In this document: one piece after another, positions 44,401-54,468 of the stretch | Numbering within the stretch: position 1 is the first letter of the stretch | Layout: each line of letters opens with the position of its first letter | From: Plotosus lineatus | Taxonomy: Eukaryota; Chordata; Actinopteri; Siluriformes; Plotosidae | Direction: 5' to 3' | DNA: 64,000 nucleotides | Assembly: GCA_024760905.1 (NCBI GenBank) | Contig: CM045735.1 | Coordinates: 4,994,161-5,058,160, forward strand | Position numbers and translations under genes: made by a program | The notes under the pieces: generated by a model | What the model saw: the letters and a program-made list of their open reading frames with translations, nothing else | The model's database searches: none | What the model was told of the DNA's origin: nothing

Positions 44401-45259
44401 ATTCGACCAGGTTAAAAATAAACAACCCATAACATTTTATCCGGGGTGAGGAAGTTTCCCCAACCTGGAAGTGTTCATGTTCAGGGACGCTGCGGTGCGG
44501 AAACTCGGGTAAGAACATGGTGACAAAAGCAGGAAGATTCCACTCCATGTACAGATTCTCAGGACCTGGGACTGCAGACAGGATATACTTTGGGACAGAT
44601 GTCTTCTTGCCCCGAATCATCCGCTGTGACCTGATGTGCAACTTGGTGCAAACGGAGACACCCAGACGGGATAGAAATCCACGCCATCCGGGTGGGAAGT
44701 ACCGTTCGTCCTTGTAATGTGGTGGATTCTGGAAGAAATTGAGGTGATGCTTTGGATAAAAGAATTAATAGATAGTGAATTTGTAAAGAAGCAAAAAAAA
44801 AAAAAAAAAGGTCTGAAGATGAATCAGACAGAGGCAAGGGAGGCACCCTTTAGGACCCAGGGAAAGCTTGGGCGTCTCTGTGTGGAGTTTGCATGCTCTC
44901 TCCCTGTGCTTGTGTGGGTTTCATCCGGGTTCTCCGGTTTCCTCCCACAGTCCAAAAACAAGCACAGTAGGCTAACTGGCTGAGTGTTGAATGGTTGTGT
45001 GAGTGTTGGCTCTGCGATGGCCTGGAGAACTGTACAAGGATGCTCCCAGCGACCCTAAATAGGATTAAGTGCTTTAGAAAATGAAATAATTAAATGTATA
45101 TAAATAAGAAAAAAAAAATTAAACTACACATATTATTTTACAAGTAAAGATGAGATCACAACACGGTGTACAAATTATTAAGAAAATAAAGATTACAATA
45201 TAATATGAGAAATTATCCTCAATACATACCTCACTGCTCTTACTTTCACCGGTGCCCAT
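34250..45259 (-). CDS. rskr: RSKR/SGK494, ribosomal protein S6 kinase-related kinase (complete, 12 exons)
   Basis: AGC-like Ser/Thr protein kinase of poorly known function. Coding exons in gene order: 45230-45259, 44465-44728, 44258-44341, 42418-42486, 42122-42191, 39380-39487, 39183-39223, 38728-38755, 38307-38396, 37356-37444, 34727-34837, 34250-34570. The sum is 1305 nt, or 434 aa (human 410). All catalytic landmarks are kept: glycine loop GYVAKGSFG (101-109), ATP lysine in YAVK (K126), catalytic loop IIHRDVK (HRD 218-220) followed by MENIL, ADFG (237-240), TICGT and APEV. An active kinase is therefore predicted. The start MGTGESK could be myristoylated (Gly2), an inference. Exons 7 and 8 are tiny (41 and 28 nt). 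Exons 6-9 sit among TG arrays; exon 9 (DFG and activation segment) is in frame and its acceptor follows (TG)26 directly. Confidence 0.93.
35311..36238 (-). mobile_element. SINE S2 split by a LINE insertion
   Basis: Tail at 35311-35395, body and head at 35935-36238, with the L-C LINE fragment between them. A (CA)n array (36124-36160) has grown inside the body. Confidence 0.6.
35396..35932 (+). mobile_element. LINE 3' fragment (L-C) inserted in a SINE
   Basis: Plus-strand frames encode a LINE C-terminal region, for example [20 protein letters not shown] followed by [18 protein letters not shown], as in RT-containing elements with a terminal WFGH-like motif. It is GC-rich against its surroundings. 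It interrupts a SINE whose tail lies at 35311-35395 and whose body resumes near 35935, with similar short flanks (gggcgag / gtgcgag). It lies in RSKR intron 10, antisense to the gene. Confidence 0.65.
36259..36604 (-). mobile_element. SINE S1, tail A, RSKR intron 10
   Basis: Starts with ATTC repeats and 'ctgaaccacttaatcctaatt', ends at 'accactgggccaccaccag'. Confidence 0.7.
36675..36818 (+). repeat. (GA)n and (CA)n microsatellites
   Basis: 36675-36727 is GA; 36778-36818 is CA. Both are in RSKR intron 10. Confidence 0.9.
36869..37222 (-). mobile_element. SINE S1 with LINE-type tail B, RSKR intron 10
   Basis: The tail 'tttcggctttttcccttttac ... gtcgccacag' is followed by the S1 body and head. 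It lies about 135 nt downstream of the RSKR exon 10 donor. Confidence 0.7.
37560..37912 (-). repeat. Dispersed repeat S4, copy 2
   Basis: Same order of segments as copy 1 ('tcgtatccaattcccaccc', 'gaactgctgagcatgcgta', 'aatgagctcacag'). RSKR intron 9. Confidence 0.6.
37945..38222 (-). mobile_element. SINE S2, RSKR intron 9
   Basis: Decayed reverse copy ending 'gctaaccgctactccacggtgcggcc', about 85 nt downstream of the exon 9 donor. Confidence 0.6.
38401..38452 (+). repeat. (CA)26 abutting the RSKR exon 9 acceptor
   Basis: In the transcript, (TG)26 is followed only by TCAG before exon 9, with no separate pyrimidine tract. Confidence 0.95.
38785..38919 (+). repeat. (CA)n/(CG) compound array upstream of RSKR exon 8
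   Basis: About 135 bp of CA with CACG and CATA variants, beginning 30 nt upstream of the exon 8 acceptor. Confidence 0.9.
39122..39345 (+). repeat. (CA)n and (TA)n on both sides of RSKR exon 7
   Basis: 39122-39173 is CA, beginning at intron position +10 of exon 7 in transcript sense; 39284-39345 is TA, about 60 nt upstream of its acceptor. Confidence 0.9.
39536..39567 (+). repeat. (CA)16 upstream of RSKR exon 6
   Basis: Lies 48 nt upstream of the exon 6 acceptor; (TG)16 in the transcript. Confidence 0.9.
40065..40332 (-). mobile_element. SINE S1, RSKR intron 5
   Basis: Reverse copy with truncated tail; the body 'gctttgcagctcctcttgacgaaag' and head end at 'ggcgccactgccac'. Confidence 0.65.
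40930..41145 (-). mobile_element. SINE S1 fragment, RSKR intron 5
   Basis: Only the body and head remain, from 'gctgatggcagtgcagctcc' to 'caggccatcactgcccc'. Confidence 0.6.
41235..41640. mobile_element. Two opposed SINE tails around a (CT)n(TA)n microsatellite
   Basis: 41235-41366 is a minus-strand tail A; 41362-41425 is (CT)n then (TA)n; 41430-41640 is a plus-strand S2 body and tail. Together they form an imperfect inverted arrangement. Confidence 0.5.
42724..43010 (-). mobile_element. SINE S2, RSKR intron 3
   Basis: Reverse copy with ATTC-rich tail; 'gtgcatgtttttggactgtgg' in the body; head truncated. Confidence 0.6.
43594..43868 (+). mobile_element. SINE S2, RSKR intron 3
   Basis: Head 'ggtggcatggtgatgtagtggtt', body and diverged tail ending 'aagattaagtggtccggcaa'. 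Confidence 0.6.
44863..45090 (+). mobile_element. SINE S2, RSKR intron 1
   Basis: Body with 'tgtggagtttgcatgctctc' and a tail ending 'aggattaagtgctttagaaaatg'; head missing. Between RSKR exons 1 and 2. Confidence 0.6.
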
Positions 45260-45599
45260 TACATTCAATCTTTATATTAACTTCCTCCAACATTTCCTCC
45301 ATCCATACTGCAGAATTTAATACTAAAACAATCTAGACACACACATCTCGTCATCAAACCCGATCTGAAAGATCACTGAGCCCAAAGTAAACAAGATAAT
45401 CTCCTTTATCTCCATTATCAGTGGCTTTTGACGTGAAGCTCGCATCCGATTCGCTCTTCTTGACAAAACAGCCAATCACATCGCGGATTACGCTTTAACC
45501 CCGCCCACTCCATACAGCATCACAAGCGCTGTTCGCACTTCTGAATGATGGGATTTCAGATGAACATTTCTGAAGCGGTTTGTACAGCCAGCCGGAGCT

Positions 45600-46130
45600 G
45601 TAAAAATATTCAAATAATACTGAAACCCACTGGACAAATCTTTCTAATTAACTTTCCTTCTATTTCCACACAGAGTAGAGGGTTAATTCAAATATGATTT
45701 TTTTAATGCTTACATTTATACCTATATAATGTATACTGTTACAATACATCAGACTTTTTTTATTTATGTTTCTCTGTAAACAACCTTTATTAAAATAAAA
45801 GCAGACAGAAATATACGTTCATTTTCAAAGGCCCGAGAGAGCAAGAGTGAAAATGCTCCGACTCTCATTTCTATTACAATACAAATTTTAAATTAAAATT
45901 ACTATATTCAGAAAAATATCAAACACGTAGAACTTTAGAATACAGTATTCATAAACAATGTAAAGAAAACTATATTTATTGTTGATAGGTACTATTATTT
46001 GTAATAAATATACAAGATTAATTATTAATAATAAAATTTATATATATATATAAAAAATATATATTTTACTCCACAGTAAATTACATATTGGGACTGTACT
46101 TGTCAAGTGAACTGCCCTATCAGCAAACTT
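45600..46130. other. AT-rich gap between RSKR and MRM3
   Basis: No ORF, repeat family or clear motif recognised; AT-rich with short TA runs near 46035. Confidence 0.4.
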
Positions 46131-46285
46131 GTTGTAATGCAGTATTAGCCAATCACACATCAGGAGGCGGAATCTCTACCAATACGGGTAGATACAAAAA
46201 AGCGCCTGTTTTTGTTGCCTGAGCTCGATTCAGTGATTCATGTTTCTCACCCAATGATTTAGACACGAAGAGTCGACTCTCTCGT

Positions 46286-46535
46286 GCGAGCCTATCTCAA
46301 CCGAAACTGGACGAAGGCGGAGTGCACCCTGACCAGCTCACCAGCTCACCAGACCATCGCAAAGCCAACACATCGCCTCACAACCGTGGGAAATCTGGAC
46401 CAAGCCAATTCGCCTCGTGCGTGTATCTTTGGACTGTATGAGGAAACCGGAGGAGAATCCATGTGAGCACGGAGAGAACATAAAGAAATGGACTCTGAGA
46501 CTCGAACCCAGGACCTTCTTGCCAGCGTTCTGCCC
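46286..46535 (-). mobile_element. SINE S2 immediately upstream of MRM3
   Basis: Reverse copy; the body 'gtatctttggactgtatgaggaaacc' and B-box-like 'gactcgaacccaggac' end about 120 nt before the MRM3 start codon. Confidence 0.6.
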
Positions 46536-46653
46536 TGCACTTTTAAGCAACAGCAAAACACATCTTTAATACGGTATTCGAGTTGAATCTCGAGGTTCAC
46601 TTGACGAACCGACTCGACACGGTTTCAAACGACACTTCATCTCGCTGACCAAC

Positions 46654-49600
46654 ATGGCGACGCTCGTGCGGTCCATGAGAGGTGTGTGTGCAATCCTCCC
46701 CTCAGTTCAGACTGTGAGAATCAGTTACAGATTTGTGCGCAGACCTCCATCCTCGGTTTCTTCTCTCTCTTCTCCTGAGGTGGAGAACTCGATACATCTG
46801 AAGCCAGAAGTGAATCATGTTCAGGGTGGAGTGGAGGGATTCAAACATGCGTGTTCTCCCTCAGCACTAGAGTCCAGGTCGGACAGGAACCAGGGATACA
46901 CAACAAGCAAGGTTTCTGAGCCACAGAGTCAGGAGGAAGCAAACGACAAACTACAGGGAACAACCGCTTCGTCTTCCAGACCTTCATGTTTCCCTCAGAT
47001 AGAAAGTCTATGGTATGAAAAGGCGCGGGCTGATGATAGGAGAGTGAAGTAAGTACTGAAGTGTGGGGTGATCATGGTGAGGTAGGTTCTGGGTACAAGT
47101 CCTGGGTTCGGTGAGCGGGTTTCCATGTGGAATCTGCATGTTCTCTTGTGCCGGTGTGGGTTTCCTCCCATCGGCTGTTCTAACTTGCCCCTAGGTGTCA
47201 GTACTATGTATAGGTATGAGTGTGAATGTTTTTGCGCATGCGTGTTGGCCCTGTAATGGTCTGCTGAGCTGATCAGGGTGTGCCCCGCCTTCACCCGGTG
47301 TCTGCTGAGACAGGCTCCTGCAACCTTAATAGGATTAATCAGTTTGGGAAGTGAATTTTAGGGTGTTTCAGTGAGGGGGCGAATGGAGGTCAGAGCCTTT
47401 CCTAGCCTGGGAGAAGGTGAGGGACACCCTGAATAGCTCACCAGCTTGTCACATGGTCACCAATTAGATACAACTAATTATATAGACAGTAATCTGGGGC
47501 AATTTGGAACAGCCAGTAAGTCTAATATGCGTTTTGAATGGGGGAGGAAACCGGAGCAACCAGAAGAAACCAGGTGGGCATAAGGACAACATACAAACGC
47601 CACATAAAAATGCTCTTACTGGGTACGGGCCTGGAACCCAATACCTTCCTGCTGGGAGGTGGATGGCTTCAGTATATCAATCCACATGTTTCCCCTGCAC
47701 CCATTGCCCTTGAGTGGAGACTTCAACAATTTAGCATGTTTCAAAGAAAAATCCTATTGTGGAGCGATTCTGTAAAATGTCTGGTTTCTTTATTTCAGAT
47801 TTAGTTTTTATTTATTTTTTTTAAATTCTGGCTCTGAAACCAACACCACCTTCATTTAGAACCATTTTCCTTAATCAAAAGTTCACACTGCGTGCACATG
47901 TAGGAATAGAAGAAGTTTGTAGCTGTTTTCCATGAGAACGTACTGGTTCATTTCACAGGAAGTAAAAATAGCACACGGGACCTTTTAACACCATGAATTC
48001 CTTCTTTCCCGTTTCCAGACGGTTGCTGAACTTGGCTCGGTCGAAAAAGCTTCGTGAGCAGCAGGGCAAAATCATCCTGGAAGGAAGACACCTCATTTCT
48101 GAGGCCCTGGATGCCGGCGCTTCACCGATCACTGTCTTTTTCAGTACGGTCGAGAGACTTCAAAAGCTTCCTGTTAGCAAACTTCGACACGCCAACTTAG
48201 TCAAAGTCAAGCTGGAGGACGTCCAAATATGGCCGGATCATGACCCAGTCTTTGATATGATAGGTAGTGTACCAATCACCTCTGGGGGGGGGGGGGTCAC
48301 GAGTTCTAATCCAGGTTGATGCCACAAGGAGTCCATGGGTGCTAACTAGCTGAGCTCTCATGGGAGGGAAGGACAGCATATACTCGCAGCAATCGCCAGC
48401 CAATCATGGACATCTGTGAGCTCATCAATACAAGGGGGCGGATAGCACTTTTTCTCTCGGACTGTGTTAGACTGCCCCCAAATATTCATGAAGCGACAGG
48501 TGGCTAGCATTGCATGTGCATGCTTTAGCCCCTCCCTGGTTGGTCATGGTTGTGTGATAGGAAAGGCGGTACCTGATGGGTGGGAATTGGATGAGAAAAA
48601 ATTAGGGGGGACAATTAATCTATTAGCATGCTTAGTACTGTTTTATTTCTTATGTCCTCTGTCAAACTGGGTGTGTAAATGTTTAGAATATTTTTAAAAT
48701 AAAATGGTCTTTTTTACAGCTGTCTTTAAACATCCAGATGTGTCCCAGATGTCATTTTCTGAGGAGAAGTGTGGGAAAGCGATGCCTTTGACACTTATTT
48801 GTGATAATATGCGGGATCCAGGGAACCTGGGGGTGATGTTGCGCTGTGCTGCTGCTGCAGGATGCCACAGTGTGCTGCTCAGTACAGGTACAACCCCAGC
48901 AGTAATCGTAATCTATACTGTGTAGATTTAGTTTATGCTGCCTGAAAGTGGACGTCCTGATAGATATCTCTCTGGTGGATGTACCAGGCTGGTGTAAAGA
49001 GTAGCGTAGCTTCTTTAAGAGGAAACTGATTATGGTCTGGAGTGAAAGAAGGAAAGTTTAACACAGAGTTTTGTTGTCTTTTGCTGACTCATTGCCATCT
49101 TCATTTGTATCACCTGGCTTGTTAGTTTGTCTGTCTAACAAGTTCATGTTACATGTTTTTGTTCATGGTGGTGTCATTTTGATCAGCGAAAGTCTGCCTC
49201 CCTGGGTTAAATTATGTGGATTTTTTTTATTCTGTGTGTGTCTAAGCAGTGGTGTATGAGCCTTTTTTTTTTTTTTTGGGAGGGGGGTCAGTTACAAGAT
49301 TAACTCCCTGTTTAAAAACTTTCTAATTGTGTTAAAATTGTTTCCTTTGGCTAAAATGTTGATTTTACTCCAATATTTTTTTGGGGGGAGGGGGTGTTTC
49401 TAGGCTGTTAACCCTTTCACTTCATGTAGCAGATATGCTATGCTTGTTAATTGAGGCTTAATATTAATTTTTTTTTTTTTTTTTTTTTAATGCTGCTCGT
49501 TGTCATGCAAATCATCGATGCATAATAGCCAATTAGCATTAACTCCTTAACATGGCAACTTTATCAGGTTTCCTGTGAAGGGCACACATGGACATGGGGC

Positions 49601-50332
49601 AACCGTCCAAGTCATGTTCCTTGTCTGTGGTGCTTTGCTCAAAAAAATTCACTAGTAATAGTTTTTTGGTGTTTATTGAGATTCATGTCTGGAAAATATA
49701 ATAGCTTGGTTTGTTATCAGTTTATTGATGAACTTTATTTCATAGATGTATTTAAAGCACTTTTTTTTTGAAGCATTATTCAAATTTTCCTTTCTTTGTC
49801 AGGGTGTGTGGATGTCTGGGAGCCTAAGGTTCTCCGTGCTGCCATGGGCGCCCACTTTCGCCTTCCCATAATCCCTAGTCTATCATGGCCTGATATTCAG
49901 CTTCACCTTCCTCCCAACACAACTGTTCATGTAGCTGACAACTCGAGCAGCTCTATGTGCGAGCAGGAACCTACAGGGTCACCTCGGCGTCAAAAGAAAG
50001 CTGGAGACTACGGATGGGTTAGCAGCCGCCATATCTCCAGGAAGGTGACTTATGAGGATGATGGTGATGAAGAGGAAGTGGTGGGTGTGGCCAGGCAAGC
50101 AAGCCTGGTTTTAAAGACTCTGCCCTATGACATGAGATGGACCGGTAGCCACACCGCCATCGTGATCGGTGGAGAGACTCACGGCTTGAGCCGGGAAGCC
50201 CTGCAGTTGGCTGATGAAACGATGGGACGGAGGTTATTGATCCCGATGGTACGAGGAGTGGACAGTCTGAATGCTGCTATGGCTGCGAGTGTGCTGCTGT
50301 TTGAGGGTAGAAGACAACTGAGTGTGAACTGA
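46654..50332 (+). CDS. mrm3: MRM3/RNMTL1, mitochondrial 16S rRNA 2'-O-methyltransferase (complete, 4 exons)
   Basis: SpoU/TrmH-type SAM-dependent methyltransferase that 2'-O-methylates a guanosine in the peptidyl-transferase loop of mitochondrial 16S rRNA, acting in the matrix. Exons: 46654-47048, 48019-48263, 48720-48887, 49803-50332. The sum is 1338 nt, or 445 aa (human 420). The basic N-terminus ([10 protein letters not shown]) fits a mitochondrial presequence. The substrate-binding part ([20 protein letters not shown]) is followed by the three SPOUT motifs: [10 protein letters not shown] (about 242-251), [11 protein letters not shown] (about 389-399) and the knot [20 protein letters not shown]. 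Residues about 352-362 form an acidic insert (EDDGDEEE). The start context aacATGG is good. Exon 2 ends at a modest donor (gtagtg) with a repeat beginning within a few bases. Confidence 0.95.
47079..47670. mobile_element. Two opposed SINE S2 copies in MRM3 intron 1
   Basis: 47079-47345 is plus (head, body and tail ending 'aggattaatcagtttgg'); 47398-47670 is minus (body 'ggggcaatttggaacagcc'). Confidence 0.55.
48268..48612 (+). repeat. Dispersed repeat S4, copy 3, MRM3 intron 2
   Basis: Forward copy: B-box-like 'gagttctaatccagg', 'gtgagctcatcaatacaagg', 'gtgatagg ... tgggaattgg'. It begins within about five bases of the exon 2 donor. Confidence 0.6.
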
Positions 50333-50680
50333 AAGGACTCGGGTACATGAACAGGGGTACAGCTGGTTACAGGAGAAGATTCCGAATGAACTGAACATGA
50401 GGTTTGCAGCTGATGAGAAAAAGTGCCAAAGTTGACATCATGATTTTGTTTCCTGAATCTGATTGGCTCTGAAAAGACTGCTGACCTCATATTTATAAAC
50501 ACCATCACTCTGGTACATTATTGTTTCTATAGCAACAATGCTTTCACATGGAGAGATTTCCAGTAATGTTTATTTTGAACTTAGGAAAGGAGTCTTCAGT
50601 GTCAGTGTTGTGTAACTGATGTACAGCTGTCAATTTAAAGGTTTCTATCATGGGGATCTTATTTCATGAAGTTCTCTGAC

Positions 50681-50686
50681 ATTAAA
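50681..50686 (+). terminator. Candidate MRM3 polyadenylation signal
   Basis: ATTAAA about 350 nt after the MRM3 stop codon, in otherwise unique sequence and before the hAT element that starts at 50826. It fits a short 3'UTR, but no cleavage data exist. Confidence 0.35.
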
Positions 50687-50942
50687 CATGACTTTAAATG
50701 GATAAAAATTGTAATATGGTGGGTTTTTTTTTTTTTTTTTTTCCTGCTGCTGGAAAAACTTCCATATTCTCACTCTACATCTCTGCACTGAATGTTGAGA
50801 TGCCACCTTCCCTGGTCCTTTACCCCAGGGGCCTCCAACCACCGGTCCACGGACCGATACCGGTCCTCGTCTCAATTGGTACCGGTTTGCAGAAGAAGAA
50901 ATTCATTATTTCTGTTTTATTTATTACGCGAGTCTGAACGAT

Positions 50943-51535
50943 CTTTATTTTAACAAGTGCAGGAAAATCTAGAGAGCTGGAGGTGTTACCTGGAAAGGAG
51001 AGGAATGAAGGTTAGCCTCAGAAAATCAGAATACATGTGTGTGAATGAGAAGGACCCAGGAGGAACGGTGAGGTTACAGGGAGCAGAGATAACGAAGGTG
51101 GAGGATTTTTAGTACTTAGGCTCAACAATCCAGAGCAATGGAGAGTGTGGAAAAGGGGTGAAGAAGCGTGTGCAGGCAGGTTGGAATGGTTGGAGAAAAG
51201 TGTTCGGTGTGATGTGTGATAGGAGGGTATCGGCAAGAATGAAGGGAAAAGTGCACAAGACGGTGGTGAGGCCAGCGATGTTGTATGGTTTGGAAACAGT
51301 GGCGCTGAGGAAAAGACAGGAGGCAGAGCTGGAGGTAGCAGAGATGAAAATGTTGAGGTTCTCTCTGGGAGTAACGAGGATGGATAGGATCAGAAATGAG
51401 TACATCAGAGGGACAGCCCATGTAAGATGTTTTGGAGACAAAGTCAGAGAGGCTAGATTGAGATGGTTTGGACATGTACAGAAGAGGGATAGTGAGTATA
51501 TTGGCAGTAGGATGCTGAGGTTGGAACTTTTTATA
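50943..51535 (+). mobile_element. LINE 3' fragment (L-B), copy 1
   Basis: The plus strand encodes the C-terminal region of a non-LTR retrotransposon protein: [17 protein letters not shown], then [20 protein letters not shown] and [16 protein letters not shown]. Copy 2 at 55.2 kb is nearly identical over the shared part. This copy stops at the residues RLEL, where a very long TATATG repeat begins. It sits inside a hAT-like element. Confidence 0.75.
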
Positions 51536-51537
51536 GT

Positions 51538-51562
51538 TTATATATATATGTATATATATGTA

Positions 51563-51607
<45 letters not shown>

Positions 51608-51726
51608 GTATATGTATATATGTATATATATGTATATGTATATATGTATGTATATGTATATATGTATGTATATGTATATGTGTATATATGTGTATGTGTA
51701 TATATGTGTATATATATATGTATATG

Positions 51727-51771
<45 letters not shown>

Positions 51772-52132
51772 ATATATATGTATATATATATGTATGTATA
51801 TATGTATGTATGTATATATGTATGTATATATATATGTATGTATATATATATGTATGTATATATATATGTATGTGTATGTATATATATATGTGTATATATG
51901 TATGTATATATATATGTATATATGTATGTATATATATATGTATATATATGTATGTATATATATGTATATATATATGTATGTATATATATATATGTATATA
52001 TATGTATGTATATATATATGTATGTATATATGTATGTATATATATGTATATATGTGTGTATGCGCATGTATGTGTGTATGCGCATGTATGTGTGTATGCG
52101 CATGTATGTGTGTGTGTATGCGCATATATGTA
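51538..52132 (+). repeat. Giant TATATG microsatellite
   Basis: About 590 bp of TA, TATATG and GTATG units grading into GTGTATGCGCAT repeats at the right end. It is the longest simple repeat in the window. Long ORFs on both strands across it are repeat artefacts. Confidence 0.95.
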
Positions 52133-52138
52133 TAATGA

Positions 52139-52470
52139 GATTTCCTTTCGGGTTTCTTGGGGGTCACCACAGCGAATGATTCTCATGTTTGATTTGGCAG
52201 AGGTTTTTACGTCGGATGCCCTTCCTGGCACAACCCTTTTAGCGAGGGACAGAAACACGCTGACAGCTATGCAGCCTACTCTCTACGAAAGTCAGCAATG
52301 GTTCTTTTACATCAACCTCTCACCATAGACAGTGAGAGACATGGCCGGCCTTTGATAACCCAGTTAGTGCACTGGGGGGACAGTGACGACCTTGTGGTGA
52401 CTGGAATTCGAACCCCCAACCATAGGATCAGCGATCTAGTGCCCTTTACAACTAGACCACCACTGCCCCT
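52139..52470 (-). mobile_element. SINE S1 with LINE-type tail B
   Basis: Reverse copy next to the TATATG array; tail 'tttcctttcgggtttcttgg', end 'ctagaccaccactgcccc'. It lies inside the hAT-like element 50826-52596. Confidence 0.7.
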
Positions 52471-52649
52471 GATAATAATATTTTATATAAATAAATTATA
52501 ATTACAATATAAACAATCTATGACAACCCCCTCCCCTCATGGTAAAATTGTCACGCCTTGACTGGTCCGCGGTGATAAAAAGGTTGGGGACCCCTGCTTT
52601 ACCTGACATATAACCCCGTATCATGATCTCTCGCTCTCTCTCTCTCATT

Positions 52650-52915
52650 GTTTTTAACCGAAACCACTTTATCCTACTATAGTGTGCCTATCTCAGCCTA
52701 CATTTGGTGAAAGCATGGTCTACCCTGAACAGCTTGGCAGACTATCGCAGGGCGGCGCATAAATAAAACCAATCACATTCACACCCAGGAGTAAGTTTGG
52801 AACAGCATGTCTTTGAATTGAGGGAGGAAACCAGAGTACACAGAGATGACCCACCCAAACACATGGAGAACATACAAAATCCACAGAGAAACACCCTGTC
52901 CGGATCCAGGACCAT
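52650..52915 (-). mobile_element. SINE S2
   Basis: Decayed reverse copy with 'gtctttgaattgagggaggaaacc' and 'acatggagaacatacaaaatcc'; an (ATT)n array (52918-52953) follows. Confidence 0.5.
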
Positions 52916-52918
52916 CTA

Positions 52919-52951
<33 letters not shown>

Positions 52952-53017
52952 TCACTTTTAAAAGTAGTCAATTATGAGCCCTTCCGAGTGTGAATGAATT
53001 CTTGTTTTTTTTCTTAA

Positions 53018-53325
53018 ATCCTCAATTTTCTCCACTAAATTTATTCATATCTAACTCCCACCATTCAAGTATTGACCTCTGTACCACATGACCACCAACC
53101 AGGCAGGGGTGTAAAAAAAGAACACCCCAAAAACATGCACCTGCCCCACTGTGAACTGCTGGCCTCTTTATGAACTGCTGTGCATATATTTTCGGGGGCG
53201 GGCTGAACACACTTGGAGGAAAAGTGCTATCTGTCCACTTGTACGAATGAGCTCACAGGGGTTCTTGATTGGCTGGTCGATGGTCACGCCCCCGGAAGCT
53301 CAGGAGCACATGAATTCCTACTTCC
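53018..53325 (-). repeat. Dispersed repeat S4, copy 4
   Basis: 'catatctaactcccaccatt' and 'gaatgagctcacaggggttc' align with copies 1 and 2. Confidence 0.55.
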
Positions 53326-53560
53326 TAGATGTAATGTGTGAATACATTCGTGCTGTAAATTACAGTTCCAAATCTACCCTGGGTGTTAGCGTAATTGTGA
53401 ATGGTTTTGTGTGTGTGTGTGTGTGTGTGTGTGATGGCCCTGCAATGGTCTGGTGGTGGTTCAGGGTGGACGGGCGCCTTTAATTTTTTGAGTCTAATTA
53501 AAATTAAGCGGCTTCGAAAATGAATTACATGAATGTGAATTATAGCTCTGGCTTAAAATT

Positions 53561-53886
53561 TATTTGTTTATTTTCTGAACTGCTTAATTCTAATTAAGGT
53601 CACAGGCAAGCTGGTGCCCATCTCTGCCGACTCTGAGCGAGGGCAGAGTACACCTCGGACAGCTCGCAGGGCAGAAACATGCTGTCGGCTATGTAGCTCC
53701 TCTTTATCAAAGTCAGCAGTGGTTCTTTTACATGAACCTCCATCAGTCAGTGAAAGACGCAGCCGGCCTTTAATAACCCAGTTAGTGCACTGGGGGGACA
53801 GCGACAACCTGGTGATAGTGGGGCATGAACCCCAACCCCAGGATCCTTCATCCAGCACATTACCACCGGGCCACCACTGCTCCTGC
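53561..53886 (-). mobile_element. SINE S1, tail A
   Basis: Reverse copy from 'ttattttctgaactgcttaa' to 'ccgggccaccactgctcc'. An S2 copy in the opposite orientation follows. Confidence 0.65.
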
Positions 53887-53904
53887 TTAACATTTATATG
53901 GGTT

Positions 53905-54218
53905 CTATAGTTGACAGAACATCTGCCTTACAGCAAGAAGGTCGTGGGTTCAAGTCCCGGGCTTTGTGAGGGTGTTCCTGGGTGAAGTTTACATTTTTCC
54001 CCCTCCTGTGCTTGCCTGGGTTTTGTCAGGGTACTCCGGTTTCCTCCTAAAATCCAAAGACATGCACAGTGAAGTAATTGGCGGTTCCAAGTGTGGATGT
54101 GTGTGTGTGTTGATCCGGCGAGCCGAAGATCTGTCAAGCTGTTCAGGGTGCACCTCGCTTTTATCCCGTGTTGGCTGAGATAGGCTCCAGCCTCCCTGTG
54201 ACCCTAATACGAGTAAGC
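53905..54218 (+). mobile_element. SINE S2
   Basis: B box GGGTTCAAGTCCCGGG near 53945, then 'ggtactccggtttcctcct' and a tail ending 'aatacgagtaagcaatttgg'. Confidence 0.6.
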
Positions 54219-54337
54219 AATTTGGCAAAAGAACGAGAGATTGAGTTAGTAATCCAGCTAGTGACTGATGCTAATTTTTTGTGACACAATGTCTGGGCTC
54301 GACGTCTCTGCCGCATCTTAAAGTAGCCACAACCGTC

Positions 54338-54468
54338 ATGTCTGCTTTCATCTTTTGTTTAGCACTGATTCTGACCTTAACGTTTCTCGGCAAAATTCCC
54401 CAGCACGCGAACATTACAGCGATGTTCATACTGTGCATTACAGCTGGCAGCCTGTGCGGTTCAGAGTC

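Larger units (their letters stand above)
45260..46653. promoter_or_regulatory. Head-to-head RSKR/MRM3 intergenic region
   Basis: The 1.4 kb between the divergent starts must hold both promoters. CCAAT boxes occur at 45472-45476 (followed by GC-box-like CCCCGCCC near 45500) and at 46149-46153, next to GGAGGCGGAA. The middle (45600-46130) is AT-rich without recognised features. A SINE fragment (46286-46535) ends about 120 nt before the MRM3 ATG and so probably lies in its promoter or 5'UTR. Confidence 0.45.
50826..52596. mobile_element. hAT-like element split by LINE, microsatellite and SINE
   Basis: The left end is CAGGGGCCTCCAACCACCGG at 50826; the right end is GTTGGGGACCCCTG at 52596. The flanks ctttaccc and ctttacct match at 7 of 8 positions. 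The interior now holds an L-B LINE piece, about 590 bp of TATATG repeat and an S1 SINE, so the original element was short and has been opened by later events. Confidence 0.65.

Noticed and set aside
51122..52328. Very long ORFs on both strands (up to 378 codons) rich in Tyr/Ile/Met/Thr/His
   Set aside because: They are translations of the TATATG microsatellite; only the LINE part at their left (50943-51535) is meaningful.
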